Source: Bacteroidia bacterium (GTDB lineage Bacteria; Bacteroidota; Bacteroidia; M30B66). Taken from it: a DNA stretch of 64,000 nucleotides. Positions 28,901 to 39,200 of this stretch are shown here, piece by piece. Made by a program: the position numbers and the translations under genes. Every line of letters begins with the position of its first letter. The first letter of the stretch is position 1. The notes below the pieces were generated by a model. It saw nothing but the letters and a program-made list of their open reading frames with translations. It was not told where the DNA came from and searched no databases. The DNA lies in contig JAIBAI010000010.1 of NCBI GenBank assembly GCA_019695235.1, forward strand, positions 1-64,000, read 5' to 3'.

Positions 28901-31900
28901 TACTGCCATCACCATCAGCAACACCCTGAACGCGGCAGCCTGCGGCCAGCCAAGCGGCAGCATTCAGGCCAGCGCGAACGGTGGTACTGCACCCTACTCC
29001 TACTCATGGAACAGCACCCCGGTACAAAATAACGCGCTGGCCTCCGGCCTTGCCGCCGGCAGCTATACCGTTACCGTAACTGATGCCAAAGGATGTACAC
29101 AAACCAAGGCAGAGAACCTCAGCGGCACCTCAGTGCCTGTATTGACCCTTAGCGCACAACAAGTGAGCTGCCAGGGTGGCAACGATGGGGCAGCCAATGC
29201 CGGCGGCTCGGCCGGTACAGCTCCTTACACCTATCTCTGGAGCAATGGTGCTACCGGGGCCAATGTGAACGGACTTGCAGCAGGTACCTACACTGTTACG
29301 CTCACCGATGCTGCCGCTTGCAGCGCCACGCAAAGTGTTACCATCACGCAGCCTGCTGCTATTGTACTTGTTACTTCAAGCACCGCCGCTACATGCGGGG
29401 CTTCCAATGGCACCGCTACCGTAAGCATCAGTGGGGGAACCGCTCCCTACAGCAGCTCCTGGAGCAGTGGCGCTGCCGGGCTCAACGCGCCCGGGCTGGC
29501 CGCAGGCTCTTACACCGTAACCGTTACAGATGCCAAAGGATGCTCCCTGTCGCAGTCGGTAGGCGTTTCAAACTCATCAGGTCCTTCGCTGAACTTAGTT
29601 TCTACGACCAATGTAAGCTGCTTCGGTGGCAATGACGGGGCAGCAACAATTGCCGTAAGCGGTGGCGCTGCTCCAGTTCAGCTAAATTGGAGCAATGGTT
29701 TCAACGGGTTAAATGCAAGTATGCTAATAGCAGGCACTTATACCATCACCGCAACTGATGCATCCGGTTGTACCGCAAACATGGTCGTTGACATTAGCCA
29801 ACCTCCGGTTATCCAGGCTATGATTCAAACAACGGCGGCTACCTGCTCACAGGCAAATGGTACCGCGCAGGTGCAAGTTTCCGGTGGTACAGCCCCCTAC
29901 CAGATTACATGGTCTGGCTCAGGTGCCAATGGAACTCAAGTAAATCAGTTACTTCCTGGCGATTACAACATTTTAATTTCAGATGCTAACAATTGTTTGC
30001 TCAACGAACCCTTCACTGTAACAAATACTGGTGGACCTATTGCAACAATTGATTTAATTCAGCCAATAAGCTGCCCGGGAGGCGCCGATGGCATCCTGGA
30101 GGTAAAAGATATATCAGGCGCTCAAACAGGTCAGATCGTCTGGAGCAATGGTGCCACCACCTCACGTATCGAGAACCTGAACGCCGCCGATTATTCAGTC
30201 ACACTTACCGACCTGAACGGGTGCAGCCATACCACCAACCTGCAATTGGCTGAGCCCAACAACTGGCAAATCTTCTTAAGTACTCAGGCTTCAACATGCG
30301 GGCAAGCCAACGGTAGTGCTTCATTAAATTTGGGTGGAGCCAATCCGCCATACACAGTACTTTGGTCAAATGGACAAAGCGGCCTGTCAGCTACCGGTTT
30401 ATTGGCTGGTATCACCACTGCAACTCTCACCGACAGTAAAGGCTGCTCTACACAAACCAGCGCAACTATTGCAGATGCCGGCGGGCTAAATCTGCACCTA
30501 ACTGACAAACAGAACAATACCTGCTTTGGCGCCGGAAACGGTAAAGCCAGCGTTTCAGCTTCCGGCGGACAGACCCCATACCAATACCAATGGTCGGATG
30601 GTGTTTCCGGCAATAATCGTACTAACATGCCTGCCGGCCAGTATGTCGCTGAGGTTACTGATGCCAATGGATGCAAAGCACAGGTGCAGGTTGAAATAAT
30701 TCAGCCTGACATGTTAACGGCAAGCATGCAGTTAAATAATAGTTCATGTGGCCTATCCAATGGGACTGCCACGGTTCAGCCTCAGGGGGGCACTTTACCT
30801 TACTTCTTCCAGTGGAGCAATGGAAGTCAGCAAAATCAAGCCATTGCACTTCCTGAAGGAAACATCAGCGTATTGGTAAGTGACGCAAATGCTTGTCAGT
30901 TTTCTACCAGCGGGCAAGTTGCAGGGGGTGCCGGATTGAGCATTCAGGTAAACATCTTACAGGAAATAAGCTGTAATGGCGCACAGGATGGAAGCATCGG
31001 CATTCATTCGCTTACTTCACTGGCAAGCATTCAGTGGTCTAACGGCGCCAATGATATGATAAATGCAAATATTGGTGCCGGAACATACCAGGTTATCGCT
31101 ATTGATAATGGTGGATGTAAAGACACGGTATCCATAAGCCTCATTGAGCCACCGGCATTAACTGCAACATTACAGGTAAGTCCGGCTACCTGCTTAGATT
31201 CTAACGGTACAGCATTGGTAAATGCTTCTGGTGGCCGTGCGCCATACACCTTTTTATGGAGCAATGGAACAAGCTCAGCACAGCGCAACAACTTAACATC
31301 CGGCAATTATCAGGTACAAATCAGTGATGCTGCCGGATGCAAGCTCGACCAGACGGTAAATGTTACTTCTGAAACTACACTCAGGATTGCAGCGTTGAGC
31401 ATTAGTGATGTAAGTTGCTACGGACTATCTGACGGCAAGGCGGCAGTAACCTTTTCAGGTGCTAACGGTTCTGTTTCATATCGCTGGTCTGATGGGAGCA
31501 CCGATGCATCATTAATAAACCTCAGTGCCGGGAGTTTTAGTATCACGCTAACAGACCAGTCGGGCTGCACAACCAGCAAAACATTTGCAGTAAATCAACC
31601 CGACCAGATGCATATAAGCGTAAGCACCAATGACGTTAAGTGCAAGGGCGAAAGCAACGGCACCGCCTTGGCCCTGGTCACCGGAGGTACGCTTCCGTAT
31701 AACTACAGCTGGGATGGTTTCAATGGCACCGACATGAGAAGTAATATCATGGCCGGAAGCTATTCGCTTGAAGTATCTGACGCTATGGGCTGTAAGCAAG
31801 CCAGTTCTTACCGGATAGATGAGCCGGATGCGCTTGCAATCGAAGCGGGTATTACACAAGCCCGGTGCGGGCTTTCAAATGGCAAAATTGAACTTGCTGT

Positions 31901-33755
31901 CAGTGGCGGAACAGCTCCTTACACTTTCACCTGGGAAAACGGTACAATGGGGCAACTCCGTTCAGCTATTCCGGCAGGACAATACCAGATTCAGGTGCAG
32001 GACGGACAGGGCTGTATGGCTGAAGCTGCATACACAATTCTTGACCCTGGCCCGCCTGTAATTTCTGTTGCGCAAGTACAACATGTTAGCTGCAATGGCT
32101 TAGGCAATGGCAAAATCATATTAGCAGGCAACGGTGGTGTCGGAGCCTTACAAGTCAGGTGGAATGATAATTCCGGAGGAGCCTTCGAACGCAACATGCT
32201 GCAACCAGGTAACTACATTGCGGTACTTTCAGACAGCCTCGGATGTACTGACACAAGTACAGTTGAAATTCTTGAACCCTTGCCTTTGATGCTTGAGCTT
32301 CATGCTGAAAATGTTCGTTGTGCCGATGGAGCCGACGGAAAAATATTTACCCAAATAAGCGGGGGCACCACGCCATACCGCTACGAATGGTCTGACGGGA
32401 CTACCCAGGTGGCACAACGCAGCCAATTAACTGCCGGAAACTGGTCGGTAAACGTCAAAGATGCCAATGAATGTCAGATAACCAAGGCGATTCAAATAAA
32501 CCAACCCGATAAATTACAGTTAAGCATAGAAACCAAAGCCGCAAACTGTTTTGGCAGTCTCGATGGTTTCGCATTGGCAAAAACACAAGGTGGCATACCA
32601 CCCTATCAGTATAAATGGAGCAATGGAGCTTCAACCATGCAGGCCGACTCACTGGGCACCGGTATTTATCAGGTGTATGTAAGCGACTCCAACGCATGTG
32701 GCATTAGCGGTAAAGCAGCTATCAGTCAACCTTCGCAGCTCAGTGGAGGTATCACCGGCAAACCACACATCTGCCAGGGTGATTCAGTACTGCTGATTGC
32801 TTCCGGAAACGGTGGCATCCCCCCCTATACTTTCTCATGGTCGCATGGTTCACACGCAGAAAAGATAATTCATCGCCCCGATAGCACTCACTATTACCAA
32901 GCCAGCGTTTTTGATGCGCATGGTTGCAATGCCGATATGAATAAGCAGGTGAAAGTGATGGATCTGCCAGTGATAGAAATGCTTTCATCAAAGCAAGCCA
33001 TTTGTGCCGGAGAGTGTGTTACACTTGAAGCAAAATATTTTGCCCAACAGACCTATCTCTGGCGTGATGGCTTTGGCAGCACACGTACAGGTGCAAGTGC
33101 CAATTACTGTTACCAGAACCAGGCTTCTGTGAGCTATTCACTCCAGGTACAAAACGAATTTCAGTGCACAACAAATCTGCAACTCAACGAAGAGGTTTTA
33201 GTTCACCCTCTGCCTATTGCAGATTTCACCCCGGATAAGAACTATGTTCCACTGCTGGAGGCAAAGATTCACTTTGAAAACAACAGCCAGGGTGCCACGT
33301 CATATAACTGGGATTTTGATAGCCGGAATGAAGGAATGGATTCAAATGCAAATAACCCATTCTTCCAGTATGGTCAGCCCGGTCAGTATCCGGTAGTGCT
33401 TACTGCTACCAACGAGTTTGGATGCTCTGCCACGGCTTCAAGATTCATAGAGATTCTTGAAGATTTTGCTGTATATGTACCCAACACCTTCACCCCGAAC
33501 AGAGATGGTAAAAACGAAGTTTTCATGCCTGATGGTATCGGAATTGTTGATGCAAATTACCAGCTGAGTATTTTCAACAAATGGGGCGAAAAGGTCTTTG
33601 AATCAAACAACAGAGCCATAGGCTGGGACGGCACTTCTTCCGGCAATTACGGTCTGCGTGATGCTGCAGAAGGTGTTTTTGTTTGGCAATTACACCTGCA
33701 AGACTTCAGAGGCAATATGCACAAACGCAGCGGAACTGTAACGCTGGTGCGTTAA
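25911..33755 (+). CDS. Giant SprB-repeat adhesin with T9SS type B sorting domain
   Basis: This is a surface protein of 2614 residues. It has a signal peptide (to HAQ, about 27), a propeller-like N-terminal domain (about 30-370; NWYFGNNAGISF), a PKD domain (KWNFGDP, about 418-465) and about 23 SprB-type repeats of 70-80 residues (about 540-2280). Each repeat carries a Cys near its start, GGTxPYxxxW in the middle and GxYxVxVTDxxGC near the end. A last PKD-like domain (YNWDFD, about 2464) and a type B sorting domain follow (about 2520-2614; FTPNRDGKNEVF, FNKWGEKVFES). Family members include the gliding adhesin SprB. The nearly alternating two-type repeat and a perfect 877-base internal duplication are described separately. 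It ends 12 bases from a converging methyltransferase gene. Confidence 0.93.
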   Translation: MKRKIESGKILAYIILLFSIPMALHAQKEVNNWYFGNNAGISFSGGAPVALADGALVTMEGAASISDASGNLLFYTDGMTIYDKTHNNMPNGTGLYGGASTSQSAVIVRRPGNANQYYVFTAAPDLNPEGICYTTVNMSLNGGKGDVTGTKNIQLLASATEKLTAVLHCNRRDVWVIAHDGNSNRFYSWLVTSTGVSASPVISAVGSAHNGDPIGCMKVSPDGQHLALGYYVSGGDQFIELFDFDNTSGKVSDPIRFDYGSNCYGVEFSPNSRYLYYTASPGSNTASINIYQVDLCAGTNAQIKASSQVIGNSSNGYIRTLQLGPDGKIYFSRFAMNYIGVIDSPNTPGVGCGFNVNGIQLSSGTICRAGLANFNQSYLRQQIDFSYALNCYQASFSSQQVLDYESCTDPISQMKWNFGDPASGAANTSTQQNPSHTYSAPGNYQVSLIVYYNCGSDTLVKTVNVNCGPQVTVNSPTICAGACANILASVTGGQPPYTYSWSPGLGSGAGPHNVCPASSISYTITVTDAAGKQHSATSNITVSSVPSPTLSTTNPGCNGSNTGTITASVSGSGGPFTFSWNSTPVQTGATLSGVPAGSYSVTVKNASNCTTTANAQLNEPALLQLSINNKTNVSCKGGNNGSAILSASGGTAPYTFSWSSGQSSNTVTNLSAGSHTATVTDANGCSASIQVPISEPTAITISNTLNAAACGQPSGSIQASANGGTAPYSYSWNSTPVQNNALASGLAAGSYTVTVTDAKGCTQTKAENLSGTSVPVLTLSAQQVSCQGGNDGAANAGGSAGTAPYTYLWSNGATGANVNGLAAGTYTVTLTDAAACSATQSVTITQPAAIVLVTSSTAATCGASNGTATVSISGGTAPYSSSWSSGAAGLNAPGLAAGSYTVTVTDAKGCSLSQSVGVSNSSGPSLNLVSTTNVSCFGGNDGAAQVNAGGGLSPYTFSWSSGQSSNTVTNLSAGSHTATVTDANGCSASIQVPISEPTAITISNTLNAAACGQPSGSIQASANGGTAPYSYSWNSTPVQNNALASGLAAGSYTVTVTDAKGCTQTKAENLSGTSVPVLTLSAQQVSCQGGNDGAANAGGSAGTAPYTYLWSNGATGANVNGLAAGTYTVTLTDAAACSATQSVTITQPAAIVLVTSSTAATCGASNGTATVSISGGTAPYSSSWSSGAAGLNAPGLAAGSYTVTVTDAKGCSLSQSVGVSNSSGPSLNLVSTTNVSCFGGNDGAATIAVSGGAAPVQLNWSNGFNGLNASMLIAGTYTITATDASGCTANMVVDISQPPVIQAMIQTTAATCSQANGTAQVQVSGGTAPYQITWSGSGANGTQVNQLLPGDYNILISDANNCLLNEPFTVTNTGGPIATIDLIQPISCPGGADGILEVKDISGAQTGQIVWSNGATTSRIENLNAADYSVTLTDLNGCSHTTNLQLAEPNNWQIFLSTQASTCGQANGSASLNLGGANPPYTVLWSNGQSGLSATGLLAGITTATLTDSKGCSTQTSATIADAGGLNLHLTDKQNNTCFGAGNGKASVSASGGQTPYQYQWSDGVSGNNRTNMPAGQYVAEVTDANGCKAQVQVEIIQPDMLTASMQLNNSSCGLSNGTATVQPQGGTLPYFFQWSNGSQQNQAIALPEGNISVLVSDANACQFSTSGQVAGGAGLSIQVNILQEISCNGAQDGSIGIHSLTSLASIQWSNGANDMINANIGAGTYQVIAIDNGGCKDTVSISLIEPPALTATLQVSPATCLDSNGTALVNASGGRAPYTFLWSNGTSSAQRNNLTSGNYQVQISDAAGCKLDQTVNVTSETTLRIAALSISDVSCYGLSDGKAAVTFSGANGSVSYRWSDGSTDASLINLSAGSFSITLTDQSGCTTSKTFAVNQPDQMHISVSTNDVKCKGESNGTALALVTGGTLPYNYSWDGFNGTDMRSNIMAGSYSLEVSDAMGCKQASSYRIDEPDALAIEAGITQARCGLSNGKIELAVSGGTAPYTFTWENGTMGQLRSAIPAGQYQIQVQDGQGCMAEAAYTILDPGPPVISVAQVQHVSCNGLGNGKIILAGNGGVGALQVRWNDNSGGAFERNMLQPGNYIAVLSDSLGCTDTSTVEILEPLPLMLELHAENVRCADGADGKIFTQISGGTTPYRYEWSDGTTQVAQRSQLTAGNWSVNVKDANECQITKAIQINQPDKLQLSIETKAANCFGSLDGFALAKTQGGIPPYQYKWSNGASTMQADSLGTGIYQVYVSDSNACGISGKAAISQPSQLSGGITGKPHICQGDSVLLIASGNGGIPPYTFSWSHGSHAEKIIHRPDSTHYYQASVFDAHGCNADMNKQVKVMDLPVIEMLSSKQAICAGECVTLEAKYFAQQTYLWRDGFGSTRTGASANYCYQNQASVSYSLQVQNEFQCTTNLQLNEEVLVHPLPIADFTPDKNYVPLLEAKIHFENNSQGATSYNWDFDSRNEGMDSNANNPFFQYGQPGQYPVVLTATNEFGCSATASRFIEILEDFAVYVPNTFTPNRDGKNEVFMPDGIGIVDANYQLSIFNKWGEKVFESNNRAIGWDGTSSGNYGLRDAAEGVFVWQLHLQDFRGNMHKRSGTVTLVR
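27865..28741 (+). repeat. Perfect 877-base direct repeat, copy 1
   Basis: The sequence is identical, base for base by eye, to 28768-29644. It covers about four SprB-type repeats (residues about 652-944 of the adhesin). The offset of 903 bases is a multiple of three, so the reading frame is kept. Confidence 0.95.
28768..29644 (+). repeat. Perfect 877-base direct repeat, copy 2
   Basis: This is the second copy of 27865-28741. Only 26 diverged bases (28742-28767) separate the copies. Identity breaks at once on both sides (the base before each copy, and the one after, differ), which fits a recent unequal exchange or gene conversion. Confidence 0.95.
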
Positions 33756-33767
33756 GAAAAGATTTCC

Positions 33768-34331
33768 TTACTGGCTAGCCAGCATCAATCGGTACAAAAC
33801 AATACCTGCACTAACTGCGACATTAAAAGAGTGCTTTGTCCCATACTGTGGTATTTCAACCGCCTGGTGTGCAAGGGGTAGTACTTCTTCGGATATCCCA
33901 TTTACCTCATTGCCAAAAACCAATGCAAGAGGTTCACCCTGGTAGTTAAATTGGGCAAGGTCAATGCTTTGATTTGTTTGTTCTACAAGTACCAAACAAT
34001 AGCCATCCGCAATAACCTGTCTGGCAGCATCTGCAATGTGCTCAACATAGCGCCATCTTACCGATTCTGTTGCCCCCAAGGCTGATTTTTGAATTTCACG
34101 GTTGGGTGGTGTTGCACAAATACCACAAAGAATGATTTCTTCGACATTAAACGCATCAGCTGTGCGAAATACCGAACCGATATTATGCTGGCTCCGAAGG
34201 CTGTCAAGAATAACCTTTACAGGCCATTTCTGACTTTTTTGAAACGTTGCACTATCTGGCCTGTTAAGCTCATTCATGCTTAACTTCCTAAGACCTTCCT
34301 GGCCGGGTGTATTGTTTGGGCTACCTGACAA
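33768..34331 (-). CDS. SpoU-family (TrmH-like) RNA 2'-O-methyltransferase
   Basis: A SAM-dependent ribose methyltransferase of 187 residues with the three SpoU/SPOUT motifs: NIGSVFRTADA (about 50-60), LVFGNEVNGIS (about 138-148) and the knot-forming EIPQYGTKHSFNVAVSAGI near the C-terminus. The single-domain size fits TrmL/TrmH-like tRNA enzymes better than RlmB, which has an extra N-terminal domain. The substrate (tRNA wobble position, G18, or rRNA) cannot be told from the sequence. An N-terminal extension of about 35 residues is Pro/Asn-rich and probably flexible. It converges on the giant adhesin gene. Confidence 0.9.
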   Translation of the reverse strand: MSGSPNNTPGQEGLRKLSMNELNRPDSATFQKSQKWPVKVILDSLRSQHNIGSVFRTADAFNVEEIILCGICATPPNREIQKSALGATESVRWRYVEHIADAARQVIADGYCLVLVEQTNQSIDLAQFNYQGEPLALVFGNEVNGISEEVLPLAHQAVEIPQYGTKHSFNVAVSAGIVLYRLMLASQ

Positions 34332-34642
34332 TTGAATTCTTAAATTACGAATGTTGCAAAAATACTTTATTCATCGCCATGCATCATTCACTGATTGTAT
34401 AATTAGAAAAAAGCATCCTGCTACTTTGCAATAACACGGTATTATCGTTTAAAATATTTCAGTTGAATTGACTGAGAAGTCAATAAACATTTATTCAGTT
34501 ATCAGCCTCGGAAGAAGTGTTGAATTGATACAATACATTTTTTATGCAACAAAGTTTACGCATGAAGCCGAAGCATATATTTTCGAATGTTTTATCAAAA
34601 GTTTAATAACTTAGCAGTCTGGTCTGTCTAAACCCGTTCACA
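34332..34642. other. AT-rich intergenic region between divergent genes
   Basis: These 311 bases between a minus-strand methyltransferase and a plus-strand barrel gene must hold both promoters. The stretch is AT-rich. I see no hairpin, repeat or small gene in it, and no clear -33/-7 pair. Confidence 0.5.
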
Positions 34643-36265
34643 ATGGCGCGTTTCCTGCCATTATGGTGTTTTTTAGTATTAGTACCCGCGTTCATCTGGT
34701 CACAGGATCTTGGTGCAATCAAAAAACAGCAACCATTTAAGGTTAGCGGTACCGTAACTGCGCAGTATATTTTTTACAGTTCCACCGGGCCATCGTACCT
34801 TCAGCCGGGTTCGTGGATGATCAGTGGCTCTCCTGTTTTAAATATTTACGGAGTTGCTGTTCCGCTGAGCTTCACTTTTAGTGAAAAAGAACGCAGCTTT
34901 AGGCAGCCATTAAATAATTTTGGTTTGAGCCCTTATTATAAATGGCTGACCCTGCACCTAGGTTTCAGAAACCTTACCTTCTCTGAATATTCACTGAACG
35001 GGCATCAGATGCTGGGCGTAGGTGCAGAAATCAAAAACCTGAAAAAAATACATTTCGGGGTCATGTATGGAAGATTGATGCGCCCCATAGAACCCAGGCC
35101 TGATGATATGTTTGAGCAGTACCAGACCCCTGCATACAGAAGAAAAGGTATTGCTTTTACGGCTGGCTATGGGGGAGAAAAAAACAAGATTGATGTCTTT
35201 CTGTTCCAGGCCGATGACGACGCAAATTCTCTAAAAAACCAGCTCTTAAGGCCGGAACTTAAGGCCGGTTCAAACAGGGTAATGGGAGCCAAAACGCACA
35301 ATGTTTTGCTTAAACACTTCACTCTGGATGCCGAATGGGCTACTTCAGAAACCCAATATACCAATGCAGGCACTCAGGCAGTCAACACTGAAAAAGGGAG
35401 TGCAATAGATGCCAAAATGGGCTTTAACAACCAGCGGTTTCGAATGATGATTAAATATCTTCGCATTGCACCAGGCTTTGAGTCATTCGGAAGATACTTC
35501 TTTCAGCGTGATGTGCGTAACATAACATTCGATCCCGGAGCAGACTTTTTCGAAAAAAAACTAAGTCTTGACCTGAGCCTTGGCTTCCAACGTGACCAAC
35601 TTGATCAAAACAAAGCCTATAAAACCGAACGAAGAATCTTTTCAGGTAAAGTAACTGCACGACCATGGAAATTTTATACTTTCAATCTTACAGCAGGCAA
35701 CTATAGTATTGACCAACAAAAAGGCCTGTACGAACCAGATCCTTTGTTGCGCATTAGCCAGGCAAACTTCAACCTGACTGCCATGAATCAATTCATGCAA
35801 ACCTTTAAAAACTACACCCATTTCTTTAACGTGGTGTATGCTGCACAAAGGCTCAGCGACAACAATGCCAACACCAGCAAGTTTTCTGAATTCGAAATGA
35901 ATACCTGGTCGCTCATGTATTCAGCAACACTTCCCAAAATCATGCTCACTGCCACAGCAACATACATGAGTTCGGCATACCGGCAACAACTTATAAACAC
36001 ACGTATTGCAGGCCCCTTATTCAGCATAAATAAATCATTCAAAAAGAAGGTCTCTTTCAGCCTTTCATGGGCTGATCGCTCAACCAACAAGGGCTTGAAA
36101 AAAACACACCAAACAAGTACCATCAGCATTGCGGCTGATTTTAAATTTTACAAAAGACATCGCATTGGCTTTCGCTATACATACAATGACCAGCAATCAT
36201 TTGTCAGTGGTGTCAGTTCGTTTCACGAAAACAGAGGAGATATAAGCTATGCTTTTACATTCTAA
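34643..36265 (+). CDS. Outer-membrane beta-barrel protein of the TANFOR-like locus
   Basis: This protein has 540 residues and a signal peptide (MARFLPLWCFLVLVPAFIWSQ). The rest is alternating amphipathic strands with aromatic girdle residues, such as YYKWLTLHLGFRNLTFSEY, RMMIKYLRIAPGF and FKFYKRHRIGFRYTY. It ends in ISYAFTF, a typical C-terminal aromatic barrel signal. There is no plug domain and no POTRA, so it is neither a TonB receptor nor a BamA-type protein; it is larger than PorP/SprF proteins. The last 17 bases overlap the start of the next gene, showing tight coupling. It may be the anchor or export channel for the next two secreted proteins (inference). I do not recognise the family by name. 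Confidence 0.85.
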   Translation: MARFLPLWCFLVLVPAFIWSQDLGAIKKQQPFKVSGTVTAQYIFYSSTGPSYLQPGSWMISGSPVLNIYGVAVPLSFTFSEKERSFRQPLNNFGLSPYYKWLTLHLGFRNLTFSEYSLNGHQMLGVGAEIKNLKKIHFGVMYGRLMRPIEPRPDDMFEQYQTPAYRRKGIAFTAGYGGEKNKIDVFLFQADDDANSLKNQLLRPELKAGSNRVMGAKTHNVLLKHFTLDAEWATSETQYTNAGTQAVNTEKGSAIDAKMGFNNQRFRMMIKYLRIAPGFESFGRYFFQRDVRNITFDPGADFFEKKLSLDLSLGFQRDQLDQNKAYKTERRIFSGKVTARPWKFYTFNLTAGNYSIDQQKGLYEPDPLLRISQANFNLTAMNQFMQTFKNYTHFFNVVYAAQRLSDNNANTSKFSEFEMNTWSLMYSATLPKIMLTATATYMSSAYRQQLINTRIAGPLFSINKSFKKKVSFSLSWADRSTNKGLKKTHQTSTISIAADFKFYKRHRIGFRYTYNDQQSFVSGVSSFHENRGDISYAFTF

Positions 36266-39200
36266 AATACTCATCGTGTTTATTACCTGCGGCTTATGGC
36301 TGAGCAGTTCAAATGCCCAAACACTCAATCTGGTCAATACGGTTGTCAGCCCGCCATCACCCGCATTTCTCTACGAATTTCCCTCAAAGACTCAGGTAAT
36401 TATTCAAAGCGTCACTTCTCAGGATATGAGTCTTAGAATTTCAATCAAAGGGGATAATGGAATTGTAATAAGGACAAAGTCATCCTTTAATCCATTTAAT
36501 ATTGTGCTCACCCCCAATGAAACAGTTATTTTAACTGAGCCAGAACTTCAAGACTACTTCCTTCCGCAGAATCTTGTTTTTACCGGTATTTCTGAACAGC
36601 AAATCAATGAGAAAGGCCTCCCCCCCGGCAACTACCACCTCTGTGTGCGTTTGATGGATGCAGATGGGTCATTTGCTTCAGGAGACGATCCTATGGGTTG
36701 TAGCAATCAGTTTCCGATACTTTCATCAGACCCTCCATTTTTAACAAATCCTGTCTGCGGCTATAAAGTTAACCTACTGGTAAGTCCTGGTATTAATTTT
36801 ACCTGGACACCCTCACCAGGTGCCAAGCCATTTACTTCTTACACCCTGCGTATAGTTGAGTTCCCTGATTCAAACATGAATCCAAACACTGTCATGTATG
36901 CAGCAACAACACCCTATTTCTTTGAGAAAGAAATTCAGGGTTATACTTATTTCTATACACCAGCAGACCCCCCTTTGCAAAATGGCAAAAATTATGCATG
37001 GATAGTTACAGCGAAGGATGTTGAAGGAGGAACATGGTTTAAGAAAAACGGACAAAGTGAAGTTTGTTGGTTTAGTATTAAGAATGAGGCTTCAGGTATT
37101 TCACCGGATCTTTCAGTGTTAGTCAAGGCACCACCACCCGGAAAAACCATTCAGAGGATGCCTTATTCTACTGTCACAGGTAACTTAAGATATCTGTTCA
37201 ACAGCCCTGAGCAAACTCAGACGACGTACACTTCAACTACCTTTGAAAACAATTCATACAGCACAGGGGGTGTCGGTGCTTTTTATCCGGCCGGGCTTCC
37301 GAATGCATGGTCAGGTCAGGCAAAACCTTCATATGCATACAACCAGGGCATTGGCAATACAGGCTCTAAGCCATTGGCAAACATGAAAATCAGCTTGGTG
37401 AAAAAGTACGTTATCAAAAGCGGATATTTCTACTCAAACCAGGTGAGTGATTATATTCTTGAGGATAAAGGCCATCTTCAACAAAGCAATTTTGAAGAAG
37501 CCTATCCGAACAGCGGTCAGGTAATGGCGACCACCACAACCGATGAAGACGGAAATTTTAGTTTTCTTTTTCTTAACCACGATAGTATCGGATTCTTTAA
37601 AGAAAATGTTTCATTTGGTGCACACAAAGAAAATACAACTTACTTCGGTGGTACGGTTTACAGCACCTATAAAATTATCGTTGAATCACCCTATTACTGC
37701 AGTCCGGAAAACGACATCATTGTTCAGCCATACGAACATAAAGCAGTAGGCGATGTAGTGTCATTGGTTAGAGATTATCGCCTAAAAATCACAACAAAAT
37801 CAGCAATCTCATCAGAGCAACAAATCGGAGGAAGTGGTAATGCATTGAACGATGTGGAGGTAAGTATTATCAGGGTAAAACCGCAGAAAAACACACCGCC
37901 CGATGAAGGTCAGAATCTGCACAAAACCCATCCTGTAGTTGCAGGAACTGTGATAAGCCAGGGGAAAACAGGTCAGGATGGCTCGGTTACTTTCAACCGG
38001 CTGGTGCGGCATCAACAACCTGTTTTCCCCGACCGATATAAGGTATATTGTAAAAGCAACAAGTTAAAAGGCAATTACAACTACCATTCATTTGAAGGAT
38101 TCTTTGCTCCGGTTTACAAAGGTGATATGCCTGATTTTCCTTATACAGGTTACAACAAAAATACTATCTGGAACAGTCAATACGTAAGTGAACAAAAGAG
38201 CTTTGAAATTTCCATGTGGCCTGATAAACCAAGGGTATTTGGGCGTGTTACCAATACCCAGGGCAAACCGCTTGCCAACGTTAAATGCGTAATCATTTCG
38301 AAATATACCAACCCTGCAAACTTTAAACCTGAAAAGTTCTTCAAGGTAGTTTATGCAAATGCCGACGGATATTTTGAATTTAATGACCTCGAAGTTGAAT
38401 TTACCGGGCCTGCTTCAAATACTACTGTTGAAGGGCCGGCAAGAACCTTCGCTATCAAGGTTCCAGGATATCGTTATTTCGAAAAATCATTGGGTATTTT
38501 GGTTCCCGGCCAGCAAATTGACCTCAAAACTGTTGCCTTAGAGCCCGATGGTCAGGTTGCTGGTTATGTGGTTGACGAAGATGGAATGCCTGTTGCTTCA
38601 AAAATTATTTTTAATGACCAGATATCTACACAGACCAAAACTAAAATAAAGGCATTCCCTTCTTTTACATTTTATGAAAGTTTTCAAGCACAGGTGCCTT
38701 CTGGCAATGTAACAATGAAGGTAATGCCTAATAATCCGGAGTATGAGATTCTTGAGAAAACAATAAAAGTGAATGTAAGTAATGCGGCGGCACAAGATCT
38801 TGGGGCACTCACTGTATTGAAAAGCAGACACCGAATCAGGTTCTGGGTGAAGGAAAAAAACTCCGGTAAAGCTGTAAAAGGCGTTCTTGTGAAGATTAAA
38901 AACAGCGATATCCCACCTGCTACATCAAATGAACAGGGTGAAGTTTTATTGCAATTCTCTTCTCCGGAAAACACATTTTATCTTGAGGCAATGCCGCCGG
39001 AAACCATTGAATTAATGCCGGAAAGTTTTTCAATCTATAATACAAATAGCATTGAGCCAAAGGTTTATGGGTCGCTGATGCTTCAGCCTTCGGTTACAAT
39101 TAGTGGCACCGTAACCTTTGGCACTGATCATAAAGTGCTCCCGGATGCTTCTGTCTTTGTTGAACAAGGCAATGGCGGAACAAAGGTTTTGGTAAAAACG

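Noticed and set aside
27704-29635. Pairs of identical open frames on both strands (for example minus 27704-28060 and 28607-28963) within the adhesin
   Set aside because: They are by-products of the 903-base duplication and of GC-rich repeat codons; the plus-strand adhesin frame explains the whole region.
27540-32750. Tandem repeats that could suggest a CRISPR array or satellite
   Set aside because: Units are about 210-240 bases long, in frame, degenerate and code for SprB-type domains; no short palindromic repeat with uniform spacers is present.
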